This document shows, one piece after another, positions 26,429 through 39,300 of a stretch of 64,000 nucleotides of DNA; positions within the stretch are counted from its first letter, which is position 1, and every line of letters starts with the position of its first letter. The notes beneath the pieces are model-generated. The model had not been told where the DNA came from. It saw only the letters and a list, made by a program, of their open reading frames with translations, and ran no database searches. The translations under genes and the position numbers were made by a program. The DNA comes from Cardiocondyla obscurior. Taxonomy: Eukaryota > Arthropoda > Insecta > Hymenoptera > Formicidae. The stretch lies in the NCBI RefSeq assembly GCF_019399895.1, contig NC_091864.1:8658001-8722000 (forward strand). The letters are read 5' to 3'.

Positions 26429-29400
26429 AGTGAGCGTGGCACCCGGACTCTGCTATTGTCTGATCACCGGCTGTTCCTCCTCAAGATTGCATCGACGACT
26501 GATCTGGGCGTCGACGCGATCAACTAAACAATGTACGAACGGCGACAAGATAATCCGAATTATCAGATTATGTCGAGAGATAATTTCCGGGTCCACTCAA
26601 TCGGCGGGCCTCGCACGCCGGACAAATAAGCGCGGATTTTGTTACGTGGCTCGATAGACCTCGCGCAACGTGACATTGTCTTTTTGTTAAAATCTGCGTT
26701 ATGAGGTATCGCGCTCGTCGCATAAAGTCTGATAAGGCGGTAATGTCGCCAGATTTGCAGATAACGAAGCGCGTTTCCGAGAATCCCGATTCATTACAAA
26801 CGCCTTTGCCAGACTGAAAAGTCGAGTGGATTCCCAGCCGCATTCCCGCCTGTTTTACAAGACTTACAAAGCGAAGGGTAAAACGAGAGAGAAGGAAACA
26901 AAGTACAGATCAAACATTTTTTTTTTTTTTTATGTTTTATTTTTTATTTTCTATGACTACTACTTATTTTAAGTCCGCTCGACTTTAATAGTTCGGAAAA
27001 TTTATATAATGCAATCTCCTAGTATTTAATAAGCACGCTTAGGTGAAAAATTTGAAGAAAAAAATTATCGCTGCTGAGATGATCGTATTATCAGATGTAA
27101 GATCGAGTTTTGTAAATATTTGAGGTAATATAGAATTCGCAATAATATGCAACGTTATCTCGAGATAAGACTGAGAAATCGACAAGAAACTTTTCTTTTT
27201 TTAAAGACTTTCTCTACTATTTTTTTTGCTACTATCTTTACTCGCAGATATGGAACGTTTACTATGTAAGAGCTGCAAATTGCTTGGATAATTAGAAGTG
27301 AATTCCTCGCTAATTCGCGAAAATCTATAAAACATAAAAAATCGTATGAAGATTATAAAACATAATACATCTAATTAGTCAAAATGTAATTAATTAAATG
27401 AGAAAAAGAAAAAAAATTATTTTTTTGTGCCAATTTTATGTTAGCGGCCGCGAGAGAAAAGAGACACAACGGTACTTTTATTACGTAAAATCTCGCTTTT
27501 AACGTTAATGCTTAGTTTTTCCTTTGTTTTTTTCCCCTTTCTTTAAAATAGTTGCAGAATTTGAACGACATTCTCCACGCCATGTAGCAAACGTAATATA
27601 TTTGTCTTTGGCCGCCATTGATTTCTAAGCTTATATACGCCGCGGACCGCGATAAAATTCAGAAATGAAAGGGAGCGAGTGGAAAAAAAGGGCGCGCTAC
27701 TTTATCGTGGAAATGTCGACGCCGACGGTGGAGGGGAGGGAAAAAACTATTTTATTCGAAAGGACCGGGAAAGAAATGATCTCGCTATCGCTCGATCGCG
27801 TATGCTGGAGCATCGTGATAAAGGAAGAACGATTCCCGAATGGGAAAAGCGAACAAATCTGCTCCCACCGAGTGCCGGGATAAAAGAGACGATTTGCAAA
27901 CTTGCTCTCGGAGTGACACATACGGAGCCCCGATTCCGTTCGGAAGGCAAACGCAAGCACGAAGTTATCGTTTATGAAGATCCCGCTCGGCAGAGGGAAA
28001 GAGAGAGGTAGCCGCGACAAACTTTATGAATTATGGAACAATCCCGCGTTGGGAAAATAATAGGCGTCGTTTCGTTTCGATTCGATTCGATTCGATTCTT
28101 CCCTTTTGTTCTGCGCGTCGGCTAAGCACTCTAATCTGAATTCGCGGGGGGAAGTGTTCCGAGTTCGTGCCAAAAAAAATTAAGTTTGCGATAAGAGCGC
28201 CTCGTTGTTGTAACGTAATGCCTTGCAGTTTTACGAGGGAGAGGAAAAAAAAAGAGAGGAGAGCCCGGCTCACATCTCGCGTCGGCGAGAGGTTGACCGG
28301 CACGAAAATTCGAAAAAGGGGACCCAGTCGCGAGTCGCGGACCATCCCGCGGATCCTTTATTTACAGTGCAAATAGCCGAAAAAAAGGGATAAGCGACGC
28401 GGGCGTGGCGGCCGTTTTGCCGTGAAATCACGGGGCAATTTTCTCCGACTTGGTCAATTCCAACGGTTTATCTTCGGTCGCTTTATTGCATTTCGCTCGG
28501 GCGGCACGCTAATGCAAACGTTTTTCCCTAAAAGTCCCCCTTCTTCGCCCTCGAGCCCTCTCGTTCCCCGGCGAACTATGCTGAGCAGATGCGCGATCGA
28601 TGTTACCAATGGCCCGACCGCTAAATCGTAGCGTGTGTACCCGGTTACTCGAAGTCACGGCACCAACACTACGGATGAAATTAACAGAAGCGACCGCGCC
28701 GAAAAGGGTGGTACTATCGGCAAACTTGCTAAGCTCGCGTCAGGGTCAATATAGTCGTCCTCTCCTGCTGAATGTATGCCGTTCTCGCGCATGTGTATCG
28801 TTTCAGGCTTCCAGATTTCGGAACACGTCCAGCGTGGACCTCGCGCGTCTTTCGCGATTTAGAGTTCACCAGCTCTAAGTGGGACACGGTATCGGAATTT
28901 TATTTTCATTTTCCGATTGCATATTTATTTAGTATTAATCTGAGAATTTCCACGAAAGTCCAGTTTCCATCTCTTTGTCTCGCTAACACGTCGCATCGTT
29001 ATTCGCGACTAGGCCGAAATTTTATGGCTTAATTTATTCCTCTGAACCTATTTATTTCCTTAACTCCGCGAAATATTTTCTAGGTAACGACGCGATCACG
29101 AATCCGCGTCTCGCAGCTACGTGCAAATGGACCATCCAGCGGTCGAAAGCACAGGTAGACGGGAGAGCCGGGTGCTTCCGGCGATCGTTGATTACGCCGA
29201 TAAAAGCGCCAGAGACGATAATATCGTCTGCGCGCGATAGCCCGATTCGGAGAGGGATGAAACGACGGTCGGATCTCGCGATAGTTAGGCGCGACTTACT
29301 CCGCCGACTGTTAAAATCCCCGGCAATGAATAATTAAAGGTGCCCCGATGCACGGGTATCCAGGATGCGCATCTGGCGACCCATATAGACCCCGAGAAGA

Positions 29401-32400
29401 GTTCGCAGGGGATGCAAGCGCTCGTGATTTTTTTATACCGTGGATTTTTTCCGAGCGTCGTCGTCACGGCCGAGAGATCGTGGGGAATCTAGAATCTCGC
29501 GACATCGATGACTTACTGTTGGTGTCTCGAGCAGATTTCGCTGCATCTTCTCGGCTTGCAATAAATTTGCACAAAGGGACGCGCGCGTTTAACGTCCGAC
29601 GTTCGATCTTTGAAACGCGACAAGAGAGCAATGAGAGAGCGGCCATTACAGCATCAGCTAAGGGGGAAAAAAAAAAAAAAAAAAACGGTGGGTGCCATCA
29701 ATACGAAATCATGCGCGAACTGAAGCGTAATCTTCCGATACCGGCCCCTCGCGTGGCCGCTGGTCGTTCACTTGTGAAAACTTAATTCGCCGATTTGCCC
29801 CCCAATCCACCCCGTTTCGCCGAGTTTCCCGTTCACCCGCATCCGTTCACGTCAACTCGTTACATGTAAAAATAGAGACCAGGCATTTTGCCGATGGAAA
29901 TGCTCGACACGCAATGCATTACGAAATCGCGGAATTAATTTGTTTTCCGACAAATTTTCACGCTCGCCGGGCGGCCGAGATGTACGATAAGATTATCCGT
30001 GCGAATTATCGAAGATAAAGGTGCGATAAGACGAACGGGGGAGCAAAAGCAAAATGCCTCGAACGCATTGAAACGACGAAGCAGAATGCGATTATTTAAT
30101 TAAGTGACGGAACGAAATAAGAAGATAACAGTATGTTTATTTCGCATTATTGACACTGATTCCGCAATTTTTTTTTATCGAATATTAATTATCTGATTTT
30201 TTACATCTTTTTATTGTTACGTAACGTGCTTGAATCAGTTATGTCCTCCGTGTTTCTTTTTTTTTTTTTTTTTTAATTATTTATTATCCATGCCCCACAC
30301 GAGTAGCATGCATGCAGTCTGGTCATTTGCTGATTCCAAACCCTGATATATTAAAATTTATCAAAAAAGAAATGCGATCTTTCTGTTTACTATAGAACAC
30401 GTTACTCGAGCTCATGTTTTTCATATTTACAATCCATGGCACATTTCAGTTTCATTTTTATTCTATTAACATTTATTACCCGTTATACGATATTATAATT
30501 ACATCAAAATTATCTAAGTGAGAGATTTTGAAACTTATTCCACAAATTTAACTTCTAAATATTTCGTAGAATTTTAATACAGTTTAATTGTTATAATTTC
30601 AATTTTAATTTTAATTTTTCTTTTATTTACCTTTGTTTTCGCGTCTCTGAAAATGTAGGGAAGCGCGCAATACAATTGCGAGGGGAAACGTAAATACTTA
30701 TTAGCAAAAAGTTCAATAGTAAATACGGATATGTATGTGCAATCTGCGCCGAACAACATCTTGTTGCTGCTGATTTTTCCCCGTTGAAACTATTTCATTC
30801 TCTGTTCAGCTGCACGTGTATATGCAACGTAATTTAAGATCGCGTCCTTCGCATCCTTGATACTAACGGATTAAAACGTGCGTCGTGAAATGTGAGCGCG
30901 GTGCTCGCGGGCGCGAACAACGAGATGCGATATATTCCTTTCCTCTTGCATTGTTAGACGCAATTGCATCCCGCATTCAGCGATCATACTCCGTATATTT
31001 TGTCCGCAAGTTACAAATTTTCTATCTGGCTCACTAACATTTTTGCGATTTATAAAATAATGTTAATATTTTTCCGCGAGTCACAAATTTTTCGTCCGAC
31101 GCACTGCGTCTTGCGGCAATAATTTTTGAAAGTTTCCGACAGTATTTCTCCTTCAAAAAAAAAAAAAAAAAAAAAAAAAATGTAATTGCCAATCCAGTCA
31201 TTTTGCGCTTAATGACAGGCCTCACATACCTGAACCTACCTCGGCCAATTGTTTCCATGAAAGTGAACGTGACTCTATGTACGCTTTACCGACGACCCAA
31301 AAGGGATGCAGCTGAACAATACTTACAATAAGCTTTCTTTCTTTTCGCAGTCCTGAGTTATTCCACCATTACTCATACTAAAAAACAATCACGTGTATAT
31401 GCTATCCGTGTCAAATGCTGCGCTTTTTTTTAATGCAAGCGGAGGCTGCAATTCAATATACAAACTATGTTTCTTCCATCTAACGTTTTACTAAGAAAAC
31501 ATTATCATTTTTCCTTCGTCGCGTCTGAAAGATTTTTTCTGTTTCGTGCATATGAACCAGTCGAGACCAAGAATGTCGGTTAGTCCTAAACGCAACATAG
31601 TTCGTACTGTCGCACAGTGGAGACAGTCGTTTCGTGGGGTATCGATCGACGAGCGAGCTGCGAGTGGGCACGTTCTATTTCTTCGTTATGTGAAATAATA
31701 AGTGACGAAAATGTGACAGTAGACATACTACAATCTTTCGAACGAAATCAGCCGGACAGGATTAGCTAGAAAAAGTGGATTTTTAGATTTTCGGATAATT
31801 AAAGAATTTCAGTGATTAAATCGTCTTGTCAATTTTACGAGAATAATTATATATGTATATTATGACCGGTCATGAGTTTAACATTATATTTATAATAGCA
31901 CATTAAATCTAGTAACTCAAAGACAATTAAAAAAAAAAAAGCGATACTAGAAAAAAGAAAGATAAGTGGAATTCTCCAAGATACAGCGATTGCACTTCGA
32001 ATGGCGAAGAATCTTAAACCTAGAAACCCTAAACACGTTAAACCTTAAAATCGTTAATTGAGAAATTCTAACACCGAGAAAGAACATCGTTTTCATGACG
32101 AGTCTACCAATGAGCTTTGTATAATTGGAGCGAGCGAGGGAAAAGAAAGTTAAGACTGCAGAAAATCGAAAAAAAAAAAATAAAGTTTACCGACACACAA
32201 AACTAAGTTTTTGTTATTAGATTATTTATTACGTATACTTTGCACGCTTTCCATGAGAAATTTGTGAAATTTGTAATACAAGCTTCTTGTTACAGCGCAA
32301 GATTCTCTAATGGTTTAAACCGTCAATTCTGTCTAGATGATAATTTAGACACAGTCATCTCAACATTTAATTTAAATCCACATTTTACTTCTGCGACGTT

Positions 32401-35039
32401 TCGACCTTCGGATCGATGTTCTATTGTCATTTCAATGGCACAAAGCTACATGTGTTCATACTTTCGAGTCTGTGCCGTTTTTCGATGACCTGTCAGTTTT
32501 CCTTAAGGTATTTTAGTAGAAAAGACAAAAAAAAAAAAACTGATGCTTATTACTGGAATTCTATTTTCGTCAGAAAAGGACGGACCGCGTACCTAATAAA
32601 ACACAGAGATCATTAATCTTTCCATTTATTTGTTTGCATACGACAGTCAGGTCATTTAAAAGAGAAAGTGCATATTTTATCGTTAAAAAATACAATTTTT
32701 TTATGTTTCTTAATATATTCCTTTTTCGGTCTTATAGTATTATTGTCTGTAGAAAAAGAATAAGTCATTTATGAAAAGAGTTTTAGTGGAGTGCATAGTT
32801 TTCTATCTATTTCCTTTTACTAAAATTCGAATGCAGCAACACGTAAAAGACACGTTCTACAAGACACGGAGCGAAGCGCAATGATATAAAAAGAGAAAAG
32901 AGAACATTGTACTGCTATCTCGAGGAGCAATAGAGTCTTTATCTTTAACTCTTGAGAAGTAACGTGTGATACTTATAATTTTATACCTCGCGCGTACGTG
33001 TCGCAAATTAATAAGGCACGCATAGTACAGAATTAAAAATGTTTATCGTAAGCTACAAAATTGTAATTTTCCGCCGATGCCGCTTTGATCTCAAATGATG
33101 AAACTTTTCTTCGTAGTCTAACATAGCATTTCTGAAATAATTGACAACTGGATCTTTTGCATTTTCAAATTCCGAAAGCGACGATAACGGAATCTAATCT
33201 ACAGACAGAAGTCTATAGAAAAGCCTGATTAGATAAAATAATCGTGGCTATTATTTACTTAAACGTAAGACGGGATAACGTCAAATAACTTTACGGCACT
33301 TTCATCAATCGTGGTTTTTTTTTCATAATTAAAAAAAATTGTCGTTAAATATTACGAGTATATAAAATAAATTCTAAATTATAAAACAAATACGTGTGTC
33401 TCTTTGTTATTCACGAAACACCGAGTATCAACGCGATCATCCTCGGCTAATCCTGATATAAAAATTGATTTAAAAAATTCGCGGACTCGACGAGTAAACG
33501 TTAAAATAAATCTACGAAAATTTATAACAATATAAAATGAGAATAAATTGAATGCAATCTCTATTCCGGTCCTTTGTGCCATCTCGTGGTTTATCTCGGC
33601 AACGTTTGCGCGTGATTAATTCAAACGTATCCGAATGGAACAACGGCGATGGTAAAAGATATCAAAATCGGAATCTGATAACATGTGTTTAGCAAATGGG
33701 AAGTTTTGCTCCCGGTAATTCGTTCCGTAATGTCTATGAATATCGCACTTGGCCGCAGGCGGCACGCAACTTGAGGTATTGTTGCCCAAATATCCAACTT
33801 CTCACGGAATTTACTATTTGCCAGCGGCACCAAGTGGCTCTCGTTGCAATTTGAAACGAAGGAAGATCAACAGGAATAATGTTACCTGCGCAAGAAACAT
33901 TTTTCTCCCGCGAGAGTTACCTTCGTCAATTTTAATTTTTAAGCGGTACACTTCTGTTAAATTTTATTTTTGCTGTTTTATTTCTTTTTACTTATTTCTC
34001 TATATTTAATTTTAATTTTTATCATTTTTATTGCTTATTACTATTATTAAAATTTTTCTGATTTATTTCACATTATTATTAATTATGTTGTTTATTACGT
34101 TTATTCGTATGATTCTTTTTTAACTAAAATAATTTTAAGCGTTTTTTTTTTATTGATTTTAATTATAGAGTATAATATTTTACCTTAAATAATTTGTAAG
34201 AAAGTATTAATTTTAATTTATTTCTGACGTTTTTGTAAGTAATACTATTTTCCGAAAATGATAATAAGGCTTTTGATATTTGATGAATTAGCACTCGTTA
34301 AAACTACTTTGAGGCTTTGTCACTACCGTCCATAAAATACTTTCATTCTTTCTAAAATATTTTAATTCTTTTCATGTTTTCTATTTTATTTAACTTCTTT
34401 GAGATATTCGAGGCCGACTGCTTTTAATATCTTGACAGATAATATATTATGTCTTTGTTTACAAAGCTTCTTAAAAAATGGGTAACAAAGATTTTTCGAA
34501 AGACAAAAAGAACAAAGATAGGAACTTCTTTATACATACTTTTGATAAAATAGACAAGAAATGAAACAATAGATCGTTGATACATTATTTTCAGAAAATT
34601 TCAACTACATTGTCTCTAAATTTAAATAAGCATTACCACTGCGCAGTCGCAAAAGATTTCAAGCCCCCGCATATGCTTTTGTATAACGTACAAAGCATAA
34701 AGAAGTCAACCAACCAAGATCCTTCATTTTCATCCCCGAATAAAAATAAAGAACTTCTATTGGTTAATTTCCTTATGCATTGTGCGATGTACAAAAGTAC
34801 GTGCGCCTGGCTTTTTCCTCGTAAAGAGAGCGGGCATACTATGACAGGAACGTAGGAATTACCGAAGCCCATTTCAACCGGGTCCCAAACAATTTAATCG
34901 AAGATTCTTTATCTAACAGCAAGAGAAATTTTGCGTAGAACAAACTCTTTTATCAAATCCAACCTCCGATTAAATTAATCGACGCTTAAACGAAGTAAAT
35001 CACGATTCTAGAAAAAAAATTACAAATATCAAAAATAGA
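26429..35039. other. Gene-free interval between SLC6 and spargel
   Basis: No coding exon could be supported. The interval holds a CpG-rich part (about 27640-29800) with overlapping frames on both strands and no splice or family support, then very AT-rich DNA (30100-34600) with many homopolymers. A TTCGA-type pentanucleotide run lies at about 28073-28098. It must hold the 5' UTR and promoter of the minus-strand SLC6 gene, but I cannot place them. Two diverged copies of about 50 nt, sharing CCGC(A/G)AGT(T/C)ACAAATTTT, sit about 68 nt apart near 31000-31120. Confidence 0.5.
34661..34813. repeat. Long imperfect hairpin (about 75-nt arms, almost no loop)
   Basis: The segment 34661-34738 is roughly the reverse complement of 34739-34813, by eye about three quarters identical with small gaps; shared blocks include CTTTTGTA, ACAA.GCATAA and AACCAA. 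Because the arms are inverted copies, open frames on the two strands encode similar peptides (HMLLYNVQSIKK on plus, HVLLYIAQCIRK on minus). It could be a decayed foldback element or a hairpin-RNA precursor. No clear target-site duplication was recognised. Confidence 0.6.
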
Positions 35040-36366
35040 TAAAGACTTCCGCCGGCCGTGATACGTCTCTGCGTCCACGCCGCTGATTCCTCCACCCTCC
35101 GCGCGGCTAGTCCCTTCCCTCGCTCGACCGCTTCTGACTTCTCCGACTCTCCCGGCTCCTCCGTGTGCGAAACCCGCGTCCATCATCGCAGTCACACATA
35201 GCACTCTGACCACTCGACTTGTCTCGTCGTTATTGTGTTTGTACACGGCCGAGTTTGCCGTGTGTGAGTTACGTGTTTGTGAGTGACTAGTACGAGTCCG
35301 CGAGCGAAGTGAAGCCGCGGGCACCGTAAACGTGGTGGTCACGTGTGTGCGGTGTATCATCGCATCTCCGGATATCGGTCCGGGCAAAATCCTGCATCTC
35401 GCTTTCTTCACGAGTGCGTGCCGTGTACAGCAGCGGCGTTTCGACTTCGACGAGGTGTTCCCGGCGAGGATCACCGCTAGAACGATCTAGGCGAGGCGCC
35501 GACTATACCCCATCACCCATTACCTATTATTCAGGTTCGTGGTACGATTTGACCGCGTGGCGCAAGCCGGCACGTCCCCAGAGACGACGCGTTCTAGCCG
35601 ATAATCCCAGCCGCGAAAAACGTCAGCCACCGGGCTGACTCCGCAGGCGTGGTATCCAAACTCTGACGCGGCGTGGGCAAGCATGGCTAAGCCGGGTTTT
35701 CTTTCCTTCTCTCTCTATATCTCTCTCTTTTTCTCGCCCGCGGAAAATATACGCTAGTCCGCAGGCATTCATCAGGCGCGTGCGTACGCGACGTCTCACG
35801 TCTCGCTCCTTCCCCGCCTTCATGGAGAGAGACGCTCTCCTTTCATGTGCAGGAAGGGGTCCGCCGAGCCATGAGCCACGCGTTCCGCACGTCCGGTCGC
35901 CGCACGTTTCAACATCCGCGGTAAAGAAGCCTCCGGCAGTGTCGACCATTGTGTAAGTGCGATTTCTACAGGCCGCAGGTACTCCGACTCGTGATTCTAC
36001 CTTGTTTTGTCTCGCGAACAGCATAACGGCACCGCGAGCCGTCGATCGGAGATTCGCCGCCGCCACAGCTGGTGCGGGCGACACGCCGCGAACTTACGAG
36101 TCCTAAATCACATGGATGGTGGGTTCATATCGAGAGATGAGCATGCCCTTTTGCATTTCTCGTCCTTTGCTTCGCGTCCCGCTCGACCCGGAAATTCGCC
36201 CACGCGCGAATGTCAAAAATTCCCCTCGAGCCGCACACGTGCGCGGCCGTCTCTTGCCCCCGCGGGCGACATAACCTAAAAAACGGGAGCGCGTGGCGGA
36301 GAGAGCCATGCACTTCGACACGCCGCCGCCGCGACTTTTCTTCAAGACATCCCTTGTGTGTCACAG
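35040..36366 (+). promoter_or_regulatory. CpG-rich promoter / 5' UTR region of spargel
   Basis: A GC- and CpG-rich block immediately precedes the spargel start codon, in contrast to AT-rich DNA on both sides. It ends with a good splice acceptor, TTGTGTGTCACAG at 36354-36366, so the coding exon probably begins at 36367 with a short 5' UTR joined to one or more noncoding exons upstream. The transcription start cannot be set from sequence alone. Open frames up to 162 aa on both strands here have no splice or family support and are taken as GC-driven artefacts. Confidence 0.5.
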
Positions 36367-36393
36367 GTGAGAGCGGACAATAGAACAGTCAAG

Positions 36394-39300
36394 ATGACTG
36401 ACTGGATCGACGAGCCTGTCGACAACGAGTACTCGTACCCCGAGGAGGACGACTTGCTGAGCTTCTTCCCGAATGTCGTGGACGAGGAGCTGACCTTGGT
36501 AAGAGAAAACACATTGAAGCACGATAGAGATAAAGATTGATTTGGCTGTTGCGACGACGTAATCTTATTCTGGTCTATCGCTTTCAGTACTATTTAACGT
36601 GACAAATTTGTTAGAAAACCACCATAAGATATTTTATAACAAAGGATATTAACCCTTTTTAAACAATTCTGATTGAATTAAATTTTGTTATAAAGAATCT
36701 TTCAGTGCTATATTTTTTCAAATATGTAATTTTATTTTTTTAAATTGTACAATTGATTAACTTTAGTTTAATGTAATTTAATTAAAAAAAAATTTAATTT
36801 TTAATTATTAAATGTTCAGCTAATTAAAAACGATGTCAATAGTTCTTTTATTTTTAAAATAATTAGTTTGGAAATTCTTCTGAGAATCAAGGATAAAAGA
36901 CATTCATTCGATGCATACTTGTTCTTTTGAATAGAGGGTTTTTTTTTTTTTTTTAATAGTCTTAGTATGTTGAATGTCGGTCAGCTGTAACTGACGCTTT
37001 AACTTTCAATGATGTTATGCCGACCTATCATTAATGGCATCGAATTTAAGCCTCAAATAAAATGTTAAAATTAAAAAAGATTTTTTTTTGTTTTTGCCGC
37101 GTTTATTATATTATATAAAACTTTGTTTCTATGCAAATATCTTCAATATATTTCTCTATTTAAAAATCTAGATGTCGCCGATAAGAATACAAACCACGCC
37201 GACAGACAATGATCACCAATATAACATGGTTGCTTTCAACTCCCTATATAATACCGTTAAAAATGATAGAAAGTAAGTTATTAAAAAATTTTATACATAT
37301 TTACATATTACAACTACTTAAGAACTATAACATATAAGAACTATATGTTAAATACGGCAATTATAAAAGTACGATATTTAATTGAGTTTAATTATTTTTC
37401 AAATGCAGCTTTAACTTAGAAATGTTAGACGAAAATACACTATGGCAAACAATTCCCATTTTTCACGAAGAAGAAAGTTCCGACAAAGTTGAAATGATGT
37501 CCGAGATGTTAGAGGTTACTATCTTTTCTTTATAATTATTAAATATGTGTATAAATAATATTGTTTAAAATAAATGACAAATACTTTCTTAATTCGCAAT
37601 TAATGTTTAAGCAGGATCACAAGTTTGTAACTACAAACGGGAGTTTATTTGATACGAATGAAAGCGCCGATGTAGAGGACGACTCCTTAGAATCGCAAGT
37701 ACAGACAGAGCTACCGGACACTGGTTTGTTAATAATTGCTAAACGTTTGCTTTTTTATTTTGTTAATCTGAATTTGATGGAAAATGAAGTTTTTTTTATG
37801 TTTGTAGCTGATATTGATAATGCAGCTGTTTGGAAATTAAGTTTGAATGAGACAAATGCTGTACATATATTAGGGGATATTATACCCAAAGACTATTGGT
37901 CGGATAATTTATGTAAATCGACTCTGCCTTTTATTAATGCACCGAACAATGCATATATGAATGAGAAAAATGAAAATGTTAAGATGAAAACTAAAGTTAC
38001 AAAAAAAAAAAGCAAAAAGAACGAAGGTTTAAGTGCAGCGACTAATGTGAAAGTCAAGCTGGACGAACAAGAAGACTGTGTAGATGTTGAAACTGTACCA
38101 AGAGGTGAACAGCCAGGTACTTAAATCAATTTATGTAAATTAAGTAATTAAGTAAATCGTGCAAATATTTTGATATTTGTTTATTCTTTATTAGTAATAG
38201 AAGCTGGCGATGTAAATAGTTTATTAGAACAATTTGAAGCTTCTGAAAATCCAAAACCATGCGGTAAATCGACCGTTAAAAATAATGGCACATATCAGAC
38301 GAAAGTGAAATCATGTCGGATAACACAAAAATGTCGAACTGGGGTGTTGAAAAAATCTGTTTCGCAAACCTCCACGCATCAAAAACCACCTGCCTCGTTA
38401 TCCAAAGACGTAATTAATAAAATAAAGGTTATTATTTGAATTTTACATTCAAATTTAGTGCATAAAAACATTAATATCAAATAGATTAACAATCTGATTA
38501 TGATATTAATTATTTTGTTAAACGTTAGGCATCGGGGCAGAAAAAAACAATTCCGATAATACCTGCTATGCCAAATATACAGGGTGGAAACTGTACTAAC
38601 GGTACACGAACGCAGAACGGAGCTCTTCGTAACAAGAAAAGTTCGACAGTAAGTTAGAAGATATAACTGCGTGTAAAATACGCACATCTTTCATTTCATT
38701 TATTAACTTTATTGTCTTTGATAATTTACTAATTGTAATGTTTTTTTTTTTTTAGACAACAAACAGTACTAAAAGTAACACATTCAATAATTTTTTGATA
38801 CATTTGGATCATGATTACTGTGCCAAAGTTCATACTAAAAACGGCAATAACAATAGAAGTAGTAAGTATAATCAGTAATGAAACACTAGTAAATCTATCT
38901 TGATTACAGATATTAAAACTTGTCTGTCTTTTTCTTTTTTATAGAAACTGTAAAGCGTGCGTCGGTATTAAAACCGAAACAAAACAATAATGGAAATAAT
39001 GTTAAAGAGCATGTAAATAACATTATTTCAACTATGTGCAATTCGAAATCAGCTAAAGTATGTGATATTAATAGGAAGCCTTGCAAGCCGATAGTCTTGC
39101 AAGATAAGACTGAGGACTCAATTAAATCATTGTCTTCTGAAAATATTAATTCAAACAAATCCAAATTTATTGACACAATGACTATTAATTCAGTTTTGGC
39201 AAAAAAAATCTTACAAACAAACGGTGTATTACCTAAAATGAAAATGACACAAGTGAATTCTAAAACGCAACACATGATATCTGTATTGAAAAAACCACCA

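Noticed and set aside
35345..36345. Several 80-160-codon frames on both strands before spargel
   Set aside because: CpG-rich promoter/UTR DNA with mutually overlapping frames and no conserved motifs.
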